Under the pieces are notes generated by a model. It did not search any database. It saw nothing but the letters and a program-made list of their open reading frames with translations, and was not told the origin of the DNA. DNA of 64,000 nucleotides from Alphaproteobacteria bacterium. GTDB taxonomy: Bacteria > Pseudomonadota > Alphaproteobacteria > CALKHQ01. A program made the position numbers and the translations under genes. Below are positions 25,768-34,326 of this stretch, piece by piece (the stretch's first letter is position 1; the number at the start of each line of letters is the position of its first letter). Location of the stretch: assembly GCA_041396705.1 (NCBI GenBank), contig JAWKYB010000002.1, forward strand, positions 558,001 to 622,000, written 5' to 3'.

Positions 25768-26487
25768 TCAGGCGGCATCCGCCCAGGCGGCGATGGCGGC
25801 GACGATGCCGGCACCGACGGCGTCGACCCGGTCAAGGCCGAAGCGCCCGGTCGGGCCGGAGACGCCGACCGCGGCGACCGCGCGGCCGTCCTCGTCGCGT
25901 ACCGGCGCCGCGACGCAGCGGATGCCGGCCGAGAATTCCTCATTGTCGACGGCGAAGCCGCGCGCGGCGGTCCGCGCCAGTTCCGCCTGCAGCGCGCCGT
26001 CTTCGGTGATCGTGGTCGCGGTATGGCGCTCGAGACGGCGCGGCGCCGGCGCATCGGCGAAGGCCAGCAGCACCTTGCCGAGCGCGGTGCAATGCAACGG
26101 CGCCAGCAGCCCGACCGGATGGTCGACGCGCAGCGGCGCCGGGCTTTCCGCCTTGTCGAGATAGAAGGCCAGTCCACCGACCAGCACGGCCAGGTGGGCG
26201 CATTCGCCGGTGTCGCCGACCAGGCGCTGCAGCAGCGGCCGGCAGCGCTCGCGCAGGTCGGGCGGGAAGCCGCCGGTGCCGCCGCGCGTATGCGCCAGCT
26301 TCGGACCGGGCGCATAGCGGCGGTCGCTGCCGCGCTCGGCGAAGCCGGAATCGGCAAGGCTGCGCAGGATGCGCGAGGCAACGCTCTTGTCGACGCCGAT
26401 GCGCGCGGCGAGCTCGGTCGTGCCGAGCGGCCGCTCGCCGACGAGCAGGGCGTCGAGCGCGGCCAGCCCGCGGGACAGCGACCTCAT
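25768..26487 (-). CDS. IclR family transcriptional regulator
   Basis: This 239-residue regulator has an N-terminal winged helix (RPLGTTELAARIGVDKSVASRILRSLADSGF) and a C-terminal effector domain with RCVAAPVRDEDGRAVAAVGVSGP, typical of IclR. It is transcribed divergently from the sugar-binding protein gene, with a GTTGC...GCAAC palindrome in between, so it probably represses the ABC importer and the neighbouring dehydrogenase until the sugar is present (inference). Gene length is slightly below the family average of about 250 residues. The dehydrogenase follows 29 bases downstream on the same strand. Confidence 0.88.
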   Translation of the reverse strand: MRSLSRGLAALDALLVGERPLGTTELAARIGVDKSVASRILRSLADSGFAERGSDRRYAPGPKLAHTRGGTGGFPPDLRERCRPLLQRLVGDTGECAHLAVLVGGLAFYLDKAESPAPLRVDHPVGLLAPLHCTALGKVLLAFADAPAPRRLERHTATTITEDGALQAELARTAARGFAVDNEEFSAGIRCVAAPVRDEDGRAVAAVGVSGPTGRFGLDRVDAVGAGIVAAIAAWADAA

Positions 26488-26518
26488 GATGGAGCGGCGG
26501 AACGATCGGCGATCATTT

Positions 26519-26535
26519 GTTGCATCATTCGCAAC
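26519..26535. promoter_or_regulatory. candidate IclR operator
   Basis: GTTGC at 26519-26523 and GCAAC at 26531-26535 form a palindrome around 7 bases. It lies 32 bases upstream of the iclR-type start codon and within the divergent control region, the usual place for an autoregulatory operator. Only the symmetry supports this. Confidence 0.4.
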
Positions 26536-26591
26536 TGTTTCCGGCCGTCAAGCGATTTGGCGGGCCGATGCGCCCGTTGTCGACTTGATAG

Positions 26592-26620
26592 TTGACGTAT
26601 TGGCAATTTCGGATTGCAAT
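26592..26620 (+). promoter_or_regulatory. promoter candidate for sugar ABC operon
   Basis: TTGACG at 26592-26597 is separated by 17 bases from TGCAAT at 26615-26620, a reasonable sigma-70 pattern. It is 62 bases upstream of the binding-protein start. The area is noticeably more AT-rich than its surroundings. Confidence 0.4.
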
Positions 26621-26681
26621 CGCGGGACTGAGGAACCGGACGCCGGCCGACAACGCGCGTCCTGCCAGGGGAGGAACCACC

Positions 26682-27971
26682 ATGTCGTTCATGCGCAAGC
26701 TCGGCGCGCTCGCCGCATCCGCCACCATCGCCGCCGGAACGGCGGGCGGGGCGGCACCGGCCCTGGCCCAGGACGGCCAGGGCCTGGTCACCATCATGCA
26801 CTATTTCACCGGCGACCTGGGGCGCGAGGGCCTGAACAAGATCTTCGGCCGGTTCCAGGATCAGAACGCGGTCACCATCTTCGACAACCCGATCGGGCAC
26901 GAGGACTTCAAGACCGCGATCCTGGTGATGGCGGCGGGCGGCAGCCTGCCCGACATGTTCTCCTACTGGGCCGGCGCCCGCACCCAGTTCGTGGTCGATT
27001 CCGGCCAGATCGGCACGATCGACGACCTGTGGGCGTCGGCCGGCCTCGACCAGGTTGTGCCGGCCTCGCTGGCGGCGGGAGCGACGGTCTACAACGGCCA
27101 GCGCTACCTGATCCCGTTCGGCTATCACTATGCCGGCATGTTCTATAACGCCAAGCTGCTGGCCGAGCACGGCATCACCAGCTTCCCGACCGACTGGGAC
27201 GGCTTCCTGGCGATGTGCGAGACGCTGAAGCAGGCCGGCGTGACGCCGATCGCGCTCGGCTCGAAGTACCGCTGGCCGGCACAGTTCTGGTTCGACTACC
27301 TGCTGCTGCGTACCGCCGGGCCGGACTATCGCGCCGCGCTGATGGCCGGCACCGCGGCCTACACCGACCCCGAGGTGCAGCGCGCCATGGAACTGTGGAA
27401 GCAGCTGGTCGACGCCGGCTATTTCACCGAGTTCGCCAACGCCGACGACTGGACCGACGCGGCCGACAAGGTCAGCCGCGGCGAGGCGGCGATGACGCTG
27501 ATGGGCACCTGGATCACCGGCTACTGGAACGGCAACGGCATGGAGCCCGGCACCGACTACGACTTCTTCCCGTTCCCGGCGATCGACGCCGGCGTCGCCA
27601 ACGCGGTGGTCGGTCCGGTCGACGGCCTGCTGATCTCGGCCAACGCCCAGAACAGGGCCAATGCGGAGAAGCTGGCCGCGTTCATGCTGACCGACGTGGA
27701 ATCCCAGGCGATCTGGGCGCAGGCCCAGGGGGCGCTGTCGCCCAACGTCAACGTCGACCCGTCGATCTACACCAGCGTGATGACCCGCGCGCTGGAGACG
27801 GTGAACGCGGCCGAGGTGTTCGCCTTCAACTACGACCTGGCGACCACGCCGCCGGTGGCCGAGGTCGGCCTGAACATGTTCGCCCAGTTCATGGACGACC
27901 CGTCCGGCTATCAGGACATCCTGGCCCAGGCCGACGCCGCCGCGAAGGACGCGTTCGCGCAGGCGCAGTAG
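26682..27971 (+). CDS. extracellular sugar-binding protein, family 1
   Basis: This 429-residue periplasmic protein has a signal peptide (RKLGALAASATIAAGTAGGAAPALAQ). The ATG at 26682 follows GGGGAGG; the frame extends upstream without another good start. Features of family 1 solute-binding proteins include ILVMAAGGSLPDMFSYWAG, the YYAGMFYNAKLLAEHGI-type segment and AAMTLMGTWITGYWNG. It captures an oligosaccharide or sugar derivative for the two permeases downstream. A 12-bp perfect hairpin follows the stop, which would favour higher expression of this gene over the permeases. Confidence 0.9.
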   Translation: MSFMRKLGALAASATIAAGTAGGAAPALAQDGQGLVTIMHYFTGDLGREGLNKIFGRFQDQNAVTIFDNPIGHEDFKTAILVMAAGGSLPDMFSYWAGARTQFVVDSGQIGTIDDLWASAGLDQVVPASLAAGATVYNGQRYLIPFGYHYAGMFYNAKLLAEHGITSFPTDWDGFLAMCETLKQAGVTPIALGSKYRWPAQFWFDYLLLRTAGPDYRAALMAGTAAYTDPEVQRAMELWKQLVDAGYFTEFANADDWTDAADKVSRGEAAMTLMGTWITGYWNGNGMEPGTDYDFFPFPAIDAGVANAVVGPVDGLLISANAQNRANAEKLAAFMLTDVESQAIWAQAQGALSPNVNVDPSIYTSVMTRALETVNAAEVFAFNYDLATTPPVAEVGLNMFAQFMDDPSGYQDILAQADAAAKDAFAQAQ

Positions 27972-27992
27972 TTGCGGGGTTGGCCCGCGCAC

Positions 27993-28021
27993 GGCATGCC
28001 CGGCCCGGTGCCGGGCATGCC
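27993..28021 (+). terminator. intra-operon hairpin after binding-protein gene
   Basis: GGCATGCCCGGC (27993-28004) pairs perfectly with GCCGGGCATGCC (28010-28021) over a 5-base loop. It lies between the binding-protein and permease genes and has no T-run, so it is more likely an attenuator or mRNA-stabilising stem, as in many solute-binding-protein operons, than a full terminator. Confidence 0.6.
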
Positions 28022-28068
28022 CGTCCTGCACGACCGGAGCGCGGCCGCGGGATGACGGGGCGCGGCCG

Positions 28069-28950
28069 GTGAAGGGCCAGCTGGTCTTCTGGCGTTGCGT
28101 GTTCCTGGCGCTGCCGCTCGGCGTCTACGGCGCCATCGTGATCTGGCCGCTGGCCGACAGCTTCTTCCACAGCATCACCAACTGGAACGGCTTCAACCCG
28201 GACTACAAGCTCGTCTGGTTCGACAACTTCGGCCGGGTCTTCACCGACCCGCTGTTCTACGGCGCGATCCTGCGCACCGCGATCTGGATCGCGGCGGCGA
28301 TCGTGCTGCCGACCGGCGGCGGGCTGGCGCTGGCGCTGCTGCTCGACGGCGGCCTGCGCGGCGCGCGCATCTACAAGTCGCTGTTCTACCTGCCGATCTG
28401 CCTGTCGGCGGTGGTCGTCGGCCAGGTCTGGATCTGGATCTTCGAACCGGGCTGGGGCCTGCTCAACACCGCGCTCGACGGCGTCGGGCTCGACGGCCTG
28501 CGCACCGCCTGGCTCGCCGACCCGGACACCAGCCTCGCCTCGGTGATCGCGGCCTGGTCATGGCAGCAGACCGGGCTGGCGATGGTGATCTTCCTGTCCG
28601 GCCTGACCGCGATCCCGGCGGAGCTCACCGAGGCGGCCGCCATCGACGGCGCCAGCCGCGGCCAGCGCATCCGCTACGTCACCCTGCCGATGCTGCGCCC
28701 GGCCACCATCGTCGCGGTGGCGCTGTCGGTGATCAACGCGCTGAAGGGGTTCGACATCGTCTGGATCATGACCGAGGGCGGGCCGTTCCACTCCTCCGAG
28801 ACGCTGGCGGTGTTCATGTACACCGAGAGCTTCAAGAAATACGCGATGGGCTATGGCAGCGCGATCGCGGTGGTGCTGTTCCTGATGACGCTGGTCATCA
28901 TCGCGCTGTATTTCCGCACCCTGCGCAGGCTGGACGCCCTGTTCGGATGA
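28069..28950 (+). CDS. sugar ABC transporter permease (MalF/UgpA type)
   Basis: This 293-residue inner-membrane protein has six predicted helices and the EAA loop (ELTEAAAIDGASRGQRIRYVTLPML) that docks on an ATPase. The GTG at 28069 is used; the only nearby ATG at 28052 is out of frame. Conserved features include FKSLFYLP-like (YKSLFYLPICLS) and GGPFHSSETLAVFMY. It pairs with the downstream permease, whose start overlaps this stop by ATGA. Confidence 0.88.
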   Translation: MKGQLVFWRCVFLALPLGVYGAIVIWPLADSFFHSITNWNGFNPDYKLVWFDNFGRVFTDPLFYGAILRTAIWIAAAIVLPTGGGLALALLLDGGLRGARIYKSLFYLPICLSAVVVGQVWIWIFEPGWGLLNTALDGVGLDGLRTAWLADPDTSLASVIAAWSWQQTGLAMVIFLSGLTAIPAELTEAAAIDGASRGQRIRYVTLPMLRPATIVAVALSVINALKGFDIVWIMTEGGPFHSSETLAVFMYTESFKKYAMGYGSAIAVVLFLMTLVIIALYFRTLRRLDALFG

Positions 28951-29810
28951 GCGCCGCCGCCGCTCCGGCCCGTCCGCCCGCGCCCCCGCTCTCGCCCGGC
29001 CGGCTGGCGCTGCACGTCTGCATCGGCGTGCTGGCGCTGCTGTACCTGCTGCCGACGCTGGGCGTGCTGCTCAGCTCGGTGAAGAGCACGGCGGAAATCA
29101 GCGCCGGCGAACTGTGGACGCTGCCGTCGGCGCTGTGGCTCGGCAACTTCGGCGAGATCCTCGGCAACCCGCAGATCTACACCTACCTGTGGAATACGCT
29201 GTGCGTCGCCGTGCCCGCCAGCGCCGGTTCGATCGCGCTGGGCGTGCTGGCCGGCTATGTCTTCGCCAAGCTGCGTTTCCCCGGCTCGAACGCCCTGTTC
29301 ATCGCCGTGGTCGCCGGGATGTTCTTCCCGCCGCAGATCGTGCTGATCCCGCTGTTCCGGCTGTTCAACGCGCTCGGCCTGATCGACAGCCTGTGGCCGC
29401 TGATCATCGTGCACACCGCCATGGGCATCCCGATCTGCACGCTGCTGATGCGCAACTTCTTCGCCACCGTGCCGGACTCGCTGCGCGAGGCCGCGGTGAT
29501 CGACGGCGCCAGCGAGCCGCAGGTGCTGGCGCGGGTGATGCTGCCGGTCAGCCTGCCGGCGCTGGCGGTGCTCGGCACGCTGCAGTTCACCTGGATCTGG
29601 AACGACTATCTGTGGCCGCTGATCTTCACCCAGACCGACGGCAACCGCACCATCATGGTCGGGCTGGTCGCGCTTCGCGGGCAATACAGCGTCGCCTGGG
29701 GCGTGCAGGGCGCCCTGTCGCTGATCGCCAGCCTGCCGACGCTGGCGATCTTCCTGTTCTTCCAGCGCTATTTCATCCGCGGCATGACCATGGGTGCGCT
29801 GAAAGGATAG
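28947..29810 (+). CDS. sugar ABC transporter permease (MalG/UgpE type)
   Basis: This 287-residue permease carries the second EAA loop (SLREAAVIDGASEPQVLARVMLPV), followed by the typical FTWIWNDYLWPLIF segment. It completes the membrane domain with the preceding permease. The start overlaps the previous gene by 4 bp. No ATPase gene follows: the next gene is a convergent regulator, so the transporter must borrow an ATPase (MsmX/UgpC-like) from elsewhere. Confidence 0.9.
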   Translation: MSAAAAPARPPAPPLSPGRLALHVCIGVLALLYLLPTLGVLLSSVKSTAEISAGELWTLPSALWLGNFGEILGNPQIYTYLWNTLCVAVPASAGSIALGVLAGYVFAKLRFPGSNALFIAVVAGMFFPPQIVLIPLFRLFNALGLIDSLWPLIIVHTAMGIPICTLLMRNFFATVPDSLREAAVIDGASEPQVLARVMLPVSLPALAVLGTLQFTWIWNDYLWPLIFTQTDGNRTIMVGLVALRGQYSVAWGVQGALSLIASLPTLAIFLFFQRYFIRGMTMGALKG

Positions 29811-29829
29811 GGCGGCACCGCACCGGCGC

Positions 29830-30279
29830 CTATGGCGCCAGCGCGCGCAGCGCCCTGCGCAGGTTCGCCGCCGGCATCGGGTTGGGCTGGGCGATCACCT
29901 CCGCCTGCACCCGGTACCAGACCGGCAGGGCCTGCTCCAGCAGCGCGCGGCCGGCCGCGGTCAGCGAGACCGCACGGTTGCGGCGGTCGGCCCGGTCGAT
30001 GGCGACGAGCACCAGCCCGCGGGCGCGCAGCGGCTTCAGGTTGGCGGTCAGCGTGGTGCGGTCCATGCCCAGCTCGGCGGCGAGCGCGCCCACCGTCAGC
30101 GGCACCGGGCGCACCAGCGCCACCATCAGCGAGAACTGGCCGTTGCTCAGCCCCAGCGGCCGCAGCGCGGCGTCGTAGCGCCGCCCGACGGTGCGCGCCG
30201 TCCGCTGCAGGTGCAGGCACATGCAGCTTTCGCGGACCATGCGTCCGATCTCGTCGGTCAGGGTGGTCTGGCTGGTCAC
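29830..30279 (-). CDS. MarR family transcriptional regulator
   Basis: This is a winged-helix regulator of about 149 residues starting at GTG 30279, or 136 residues if the in-frame ATG at 30240 is used; neither has a strong ribosome site. The core reads RRYDAALRPLGLSNGQFSLM, then LTVGALAAELGMDRTTLTANLKPLRARGLV as the recognition helix and DRADRRNRAVSLTAAG as the wing. Cysteines in SCMCLHLQR near the N-terminus could sense oxidants (speculative). It is convergent with the ABC operon; its target is not clear. Confidence 0.82.
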   Translation of the reverse strand: MTSQTTLTDEIGRMVRESCMCLHLQRTARTVGRRYDAALRPLGLSNGQFSLMVALVRPVPLTVGALAAELGMDRTTLTANLKPLRARGLVLVAIDRADRRNRAVSLTAAGRALLEQALPVWYRVQAEVIAQPNPMPAANLRRALRALAP

Positions 30280-30383
30280 GGCGTTAACCGTGTTGATACC
30301 AACCTTTCCTGTCAATCCGGTTGCGCATAAAAGAAATGTGAAATGTCGGACAGGCCGCGGACGGATCGGTCGGGGAAAGGGCG

Positions 30384-31211
30384 TCAGATCGCCCGGCCGG
30401 TCTTCTCCAGCCACAGGCTGCCGGCCGACGCCTGCGGGTTGCCGGGCAGCCGGCCGGCGACGGAGGCGGCGAGCGCGTCCGGCATCCGGGTCGCCACGTA
30501 ACGGCTGGCGAACAGCGGCCGCCAACCGCCGGCGCCGAGCATGGCGGCGACCGCCTGCTGCTCGTTGTAGCCGCGCCAGGCCCAGTCCGCCGGATAGGGG
30601 TCGGGCAGCATGATGTCGTGGATGTGCACCAGCACGCCGGCCGGCAGCGCCGGCAGCACGTCGCCGAGCAGCAGGTCGACGTCGGTGCCGGGCATCAGGA
30701 TGTGGCTGGAATCGATGCTGACCATGTCGCCGGGCTGCAGGGCGCGGAACGGCGCATCGCCGGCCTGCTGGACCACCGCCGCGATCCACGCGACCGGCAG
30801 TCCGGCCAGGCCGGCCCGCGGCGCCGGGTCGATCGCGGTCAGTTCGGTGGCGAGCCCGCCGTCCGCGACGGCGCGCGCGAGGAACCGCGTGGAATGGCCG
30901 GCGCCGACCTCGACGATGCGGGTCGGCTCGCGGTTGCGAACCAGGGCATAGGCGATGGCGGCATCCAGCGCCGGGAACCAGTCCTGCCGCCAGCGCGGCG
31001 CGCCATGCTCCGACGGGTCCGCCGGAATGCGCGCCAGCGCCTCGGCATAGGCGTCGATCAGGGCGAGCGCGCCGGCGAAGCCGGCCTCGTGCTCCGCGAA
31101 CAGCCGCGTTGCGGCGGCGTTGCCGCGGCGGTCGTCGACATCGGCCCGATAGCGGTAGGGGATGAAGAAACCGGGCCGCTCGGTCTCGCCCGGCCGGTCG
31201 GGCCGGCTCAC
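30384..31211 (-). CDS. class I SAM-dependent methyltransferase-like protein
   Basis: This 275-residue protein begins with GTG at 31211, sharing the sequence GTGA with the stop of the upstream MBL gene. A SAM-binding glycine loop (RIVEVGAGHSTRFLARAV) lies near residue 115, then ELTAIDPAPRAG (motif II acidic residue) and MVSIDSSHILMPGTDVDLLLGDVLPALPAGVLVHIHDI. This resembles methyltransferases annotated as class I or TylF-like acting on unknown substrates. Translational coupling to the MBL hydrolase suggests a shared process. No membrane or signal segments are seen. Confidence 0.75.
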   Translation of the reverse strand: MSRPDRPGETERPGFFIPYRYRADVDDRRGNAAATRLFAEHEAGFAGALALIDAYAEALARIPADPSEHGAPRWRQDWFPALDAAIAYALVRNREPTRIVEVGAGHSTRFLARAVADGGLATELTAIDPAPRAGLAGLPVAWIAAVVQQAGDAPFRALQPGDMVSIDSSHILMPGTDVDLLLGDVLPALPAGVLVHIHDIMLPDPYPADWAWRGYNEQQAVAAMLGAGGWRPLFASRYVATRMPDALAASVAGRLPGNPQASAGSLWLEKTGRAI

Positions 31212-32035
31212 GCCTGCAGCACCATGCCCTCGCGGGCGACGACCGTGCCCGGCCGCATCTCTTCGGCCCGGGCGGCGATCCGGTCCATGTCGTCGTCGTC
31301 GTGGGACGGGTCGTGGTGGAAGATCACGCAGGTGCGCACGCCGGCCGCCTCGGCGATGCGGACCGCTTCCTGCCAGGTCGAATGGCCCCAGCCGGCAAAG
31401 CGGGGATATTCCGCATCGTCGTAGGTGCTGTCGTAGATCAGCATGTCCGCCCCCTCGATCAGGCGGACGATCGCCTGGTCGCGCTGGCCGGGCACATGCT
31501 CGGTGTCGGTGACATAACACACCGCGCGGCCATCGAATTCGATGCGATACCCGGTGGCGCCGTTGGGGTGGTTCAGCCGGCCGGTGCGGGCCTGCACGCG
31601 CGGCGACAGCGTCAGCGTGTCGCCGCAGGTGAAGTCCTGATAGGTCACGTCGGCGGCGAACACGCTGGGCGGGATCGGGAACAGCGGTGCCATCATCAGC
31701 TCGCACAGCACCTTGCGGATGTTGGAGCTGGGCAGCAGGTGGCCCGCCCGGATGCGGAAGCTGAACCCCTTGCGGTACAGCGGGGCGAAGAACGGCAGGC
31801 CCGAGATGTGGTCGAAATGGGTGTGCGTCATCAGGATTTCGGCCGAGCGCGGCGGCTGCTCCATCATCGCCGCGCCCAGCTGGCGGATGCCGGTCCCCGC
31901 GTCCAGAATGACCAGTTGATCGCCGCAGCGCACTTCGATACACGACGTATTGCCGCCGTAGCGCTGATAGGCCGGCCCCGGTGTCGCGATGCTGCCGCGG
32001 ACGCCCCAGAACTTGACGCTGAAATCCTCGGCCAT
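31208..32035 (-). CDS. MBL-fold metallo-hydrolase
   Basis: This 275-residue protein has the metallo-beta-lactamase fold with MTHTHFDHISGLP (HxHxDH motif), FWGVRGSIATPGP and GGNTSCIEVRCGDQLVILDAGTG near the N-terminus, YVTDTEHVPGQ and YDSTYDDAEYP, and a late metal His in VIFHHDPSH. It resembles cAMP phosphodiesterase / ribonuclease-Z-like hydrolases of COG1235. Start is the ATG at 32035 (MAEDFSVKFWG); the frame continues upstream. The divergent 137-base spacer before the MFS gene contains an AT-rich ATATATATA-like tract. Confidence 0.85.
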   Translation of the reverse strand: MAEDFSVKFWGVRGSIATPGPAYQRYGGNTSCIEVRCGDQLVILDAGTGIRQLGAAMMEQPPRSAEILMTHTHFDHISGLPFFAPLYRKGFSFRIRAGHLLPSSNIRKVLCELMMAPLFPIPPSVFAADVTYQDFTCGDTLTLSPRVQARTGRLNHPNGATGYRIEFDGRAVCYVTDTEHVPGQRDQAIVRLIEGADMLIYDSTYDDAEYPRFAGWGHSTWQEAVRIAEAAGVRTCVIFHHDPSHDDDDMDRIAARAEEMRPGTVVAREGMVLQA

Positions 32036-32172
32036 GAAGCGACGACGAGCCCTTTTGCCTGCCCTGTTGCTTAACCTGAGTGCCGCCGCGTGTCGCGGCC
32101 CGTTGGTCGGACCACTTTGGCACACTCCGGCAGCATGGCTACGGCATATATATAAACGGTAGCGGCCAGCCT

Positions 32173-33387
32173 GTGACAGCGATCACATCCGCGTCAACTG
32201 ACGACCGCAGCAACTGGCTCGGTATCGGCTATGGCCTGATGGTCGGCGCGCTCGCCGGCTACCACCAGTTCAAGGTGCCGCCGGTGCTGCCGATCCTGCT
32301 GCGCAGCTACGGCATCGACGAGACCTTCGGCGCCTCCTACATGTCGATCTATGCCGTGGTCGGGCTGTTGCTGTCGGGCGCGATCGGCGCGTGGCAGCGC
32401 GACCGCGGCATCGCGCCCTACCTGTTCGCCGGTTTCGGGTTCCTCGCCGCCGGCAACGCGCTCGGGCTGGCCGCGCCGAACATTCCCGCCTTGTTCCTGG
32501 CCAGCCGCGGCTGCGAGGCGATCGGCTTCTCGATCCTGGCGATCAACTGCCCGCTGCTGTGCGCCCGCCATGCCAGCGCCTCGCATCGGATGATCGCGGT
32601 GGCGATCGGCGCGACCTGGATCCCGGTCGGCCAGCTGTTCGCCAACCTGCTCGGCATCGTGGTGCTGGCCGACGAGAACTGGCAGGCGCTGTGGTGGGGC
32701 GGACTCGGCGCCAGCCTGGCCTTCGCCGCGCTGACCTGGGCGCTGATGCGCGCCGGGCTGGTCGACCTGTCGGCGCCGCGCGCGCCGGGCGGCGCCGGCG
32801 CCGCCGCCGCCGACCGGCACCTGATGCGCACGGTGTGGCTGGTGGCGGTGCTGTTCTGCCTGTGGTCGATCCAGATGATCGCCTATCTGACCTGGCTGCC
32901 GGAGGTGCTGGTCAGCGTGTTCGCGCTGACGCCGGACCGGGCGGCGCTGGCCTACACGATTCCGGTGGTGACCGTGCTGGTGTTCAACCTGGTCGGCGGT
33001 GCGCTGCTGCGCCGCGGCGTCCCGGTCGCGCCGCTGCTTGCCGCCTCGCTGGCCCTGCAACTGGCGGTGTGGCTGGCGCTGCCCTACACCGGCTCCGACT
33101 GGACCGGGATCGCGTCGCTGGTGGTGTTCGGCATCGGCGCCGGCGTTTCGCCGACCTGCCTGTTCGCGATGCCGTCGCTGCTGTTCGGCGCCAACCCGCC
33201 CAGCGGTGCCTTCGCGGCGCTGATGACCGGGCGCAACCTCGGCGTGCTGGCCGGGCCGCTGCTGCTGTCGGCCGCCTTCGCGCTGACCGGCGACTGGAAC
33301 GTCGCCTCGCCGATGTTCGCGGTCAGCACCGGGCTCGCCGTCGCCGGCGCCATCGCGCTGCACCGCCTGATGCGCCGGCCCGCCTGA
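32173..33387 (+). CDS. MFS transporter (CynX/NarK-like)
   Basis: This is a 404-residue membrane protein with about 12 hydrophobic segments. The GTG start at 32173 gives a short cytoplasmic head (VTAITSASTDDRSNWLG) before the first helix. Loop motifs such as AWQRDRGIAPY between helices 2 and 3, and SRGCEAIGFSILAINCPLL are consistent with major-facilitator exporters or anion importers. Alternative later starts exist, so the N-terminus is uncertain. The substrate is not recognisable, and the gene is alone, convergent with the ferritin-like gene. Confidence 0.8.
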   Translation: MTAITSASTDDRSNWLGIGYGLMVGALAGYHQFKVPPVLPILLRSYGIDETFGASYMSIYAVVGLLLSGAIGAWQRDRGIAPYLFAGFGFLAAGNALGLAAPNIPALFLASRGCEAIGFSILAINCPLLCARHASASHRMIAVAIGATWIPVGQLFANLLGIVVLADENWQALWWGGLGASLAFAALTWALMRAGLVDLSAPRAPGGAGAAAADRHLMRTVWLVAVLFCLWSIQMIAYLTWLPEVLVSVFALTPDRAALAYTIPVVTVLVFNLVGGALLRRGVPVAPLLAASLALQLAVWLALPYTGSDWTGIASLVVFGIGAGVSPTCLFAMPSLLFGANPPSGAFAALMTGRNLGVLAGPLLLSAAFALTGDWNVASPMFAVSTGLAVAGAIALHRLMRRPA

Positions 33388-33402
33388 CCGACGCGCCGGC
33401 GG

Positions 33403-34221
33403 TCACAGCCGCCGCGGCGCCATCAGCGGCCTGACCGAGCCGAACGCGCCCCAGCAGGCGTGCCAGTAGCGGCGCCAGCCGAAATGGCCGGCGCGGAACA
33501 CGCGCCAGTGGTCGATCCAGACCAGCAGGATCGCCGCCAGCAGGAACCCGCGCTGCACCGCGATCCGCCCGTGCACCGACAGGTCGCCGCGGCCCTGGCG
33601 CACCCGGCCGAGCGTGGCGGCCTGGAACACGATGTGGGTGCGCTCGTCGCGCAGGATCTCGGCGCAGATCGAGCGCAGCACAAGGGCGCCGGTCGCCCGC
33701 GCCAGCGCCTGGTAGTAGACCAGCGCGATGATTTCCGCCGTCAGCAGCACCGAGACGGCGAGATCGAGCCCGCCCAGCCGGCGCGCCCAGCGGAAGATGC
33801 TGTCGGACCAGTGCCGGCGCATCACCGGCAGCCCCTGGTCGGCCATGAACCGGCCGAGCTCGGCGGCATGGCGCTGCTCCTCGCGGATGAACAGGCGCAC
33901 CGCCTCGGCGAAGCTGTGATCGCCGCCGCGCGCCGCGTGCTGGCTGGCATGACGTTGCAGGAAGCGGCCGTCGGAGCGTGCGCCGAGCTGGAACTTGGCC
34001 ACCGACCGGCCGATCGCGCGCCGTTCCGCCGCGGTCAGCCGGTAGTCGTCGTCCCAGCGGATCGCCCGCGCCGCCGCCAGGTTGGTCCGGAAATGGGCGA
34101 CCCAGGGGCCGGCCGGGCCGAAGGGTGCCGGCTCCAGCGCGCGATCAGCCGCCGCGCCGCCCGGCCGGACGGCCGATGCAGGCCGGCGGCTGCGCTGGAC
34201 GCGTGCGAACAACTCGCGCAT
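33403..34221 (-). CDS. ferritin-like diiron protein
   Basis: This 272-residue protein has a four-helix ferritin-like core: EEQRHAAELGRFM supplies an ExxH pair, TAEIIALVYYQAL another Glu, and EILRDERTHIVFQAATL a second E..ExxH set, together enough for a carboxylate-bridged diiron site. The N-terminal 60 residues are basic and disordered, and there is a C-terminal hydrophobic stretch (GFLLAAILLVWIDHW) that may be membrane-associated. Such proteins act as oxidases, hydroxylases or iron/peroxide handlers; which applies here is unknown. ATG at 34221 follows GAGGGGAGG. Confidence 0.7.
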   Translation of the reverse strand: MRELFARVQRSRRPASAVRPGGAAADRALEPAPFGPAGPWVAHFRTNLAAARAIRWDDDYRLTAAERRAIGRSVAKFQLGARSDGRFLQRHASQHAARGGDHSFAEAVRLFIREEQRHAAELGRFMADQGLPVMRRHWSDSIFRWARRLGGLDLAVSVLLTAEIIALVYYQALARATGALVLRSICAEILRDERTHIVFQAATLGRVRQGRGDLSVHGRIAVQRGFLLAAILLVWIDHWRVFRAGHFGWRRYWHACWGAFGSVRPLMAPRRL

Positions 34222-34326
34222 GGGGCCTCCCCTCGCCGACTCTCCGTGCGATCGGCACAGGATGGCGGGCCGACGGGGCGATGGCAAGGCGCCATGGCCC
34301 CGCGCGGCGCGGGCGGCGGAAGCCGC

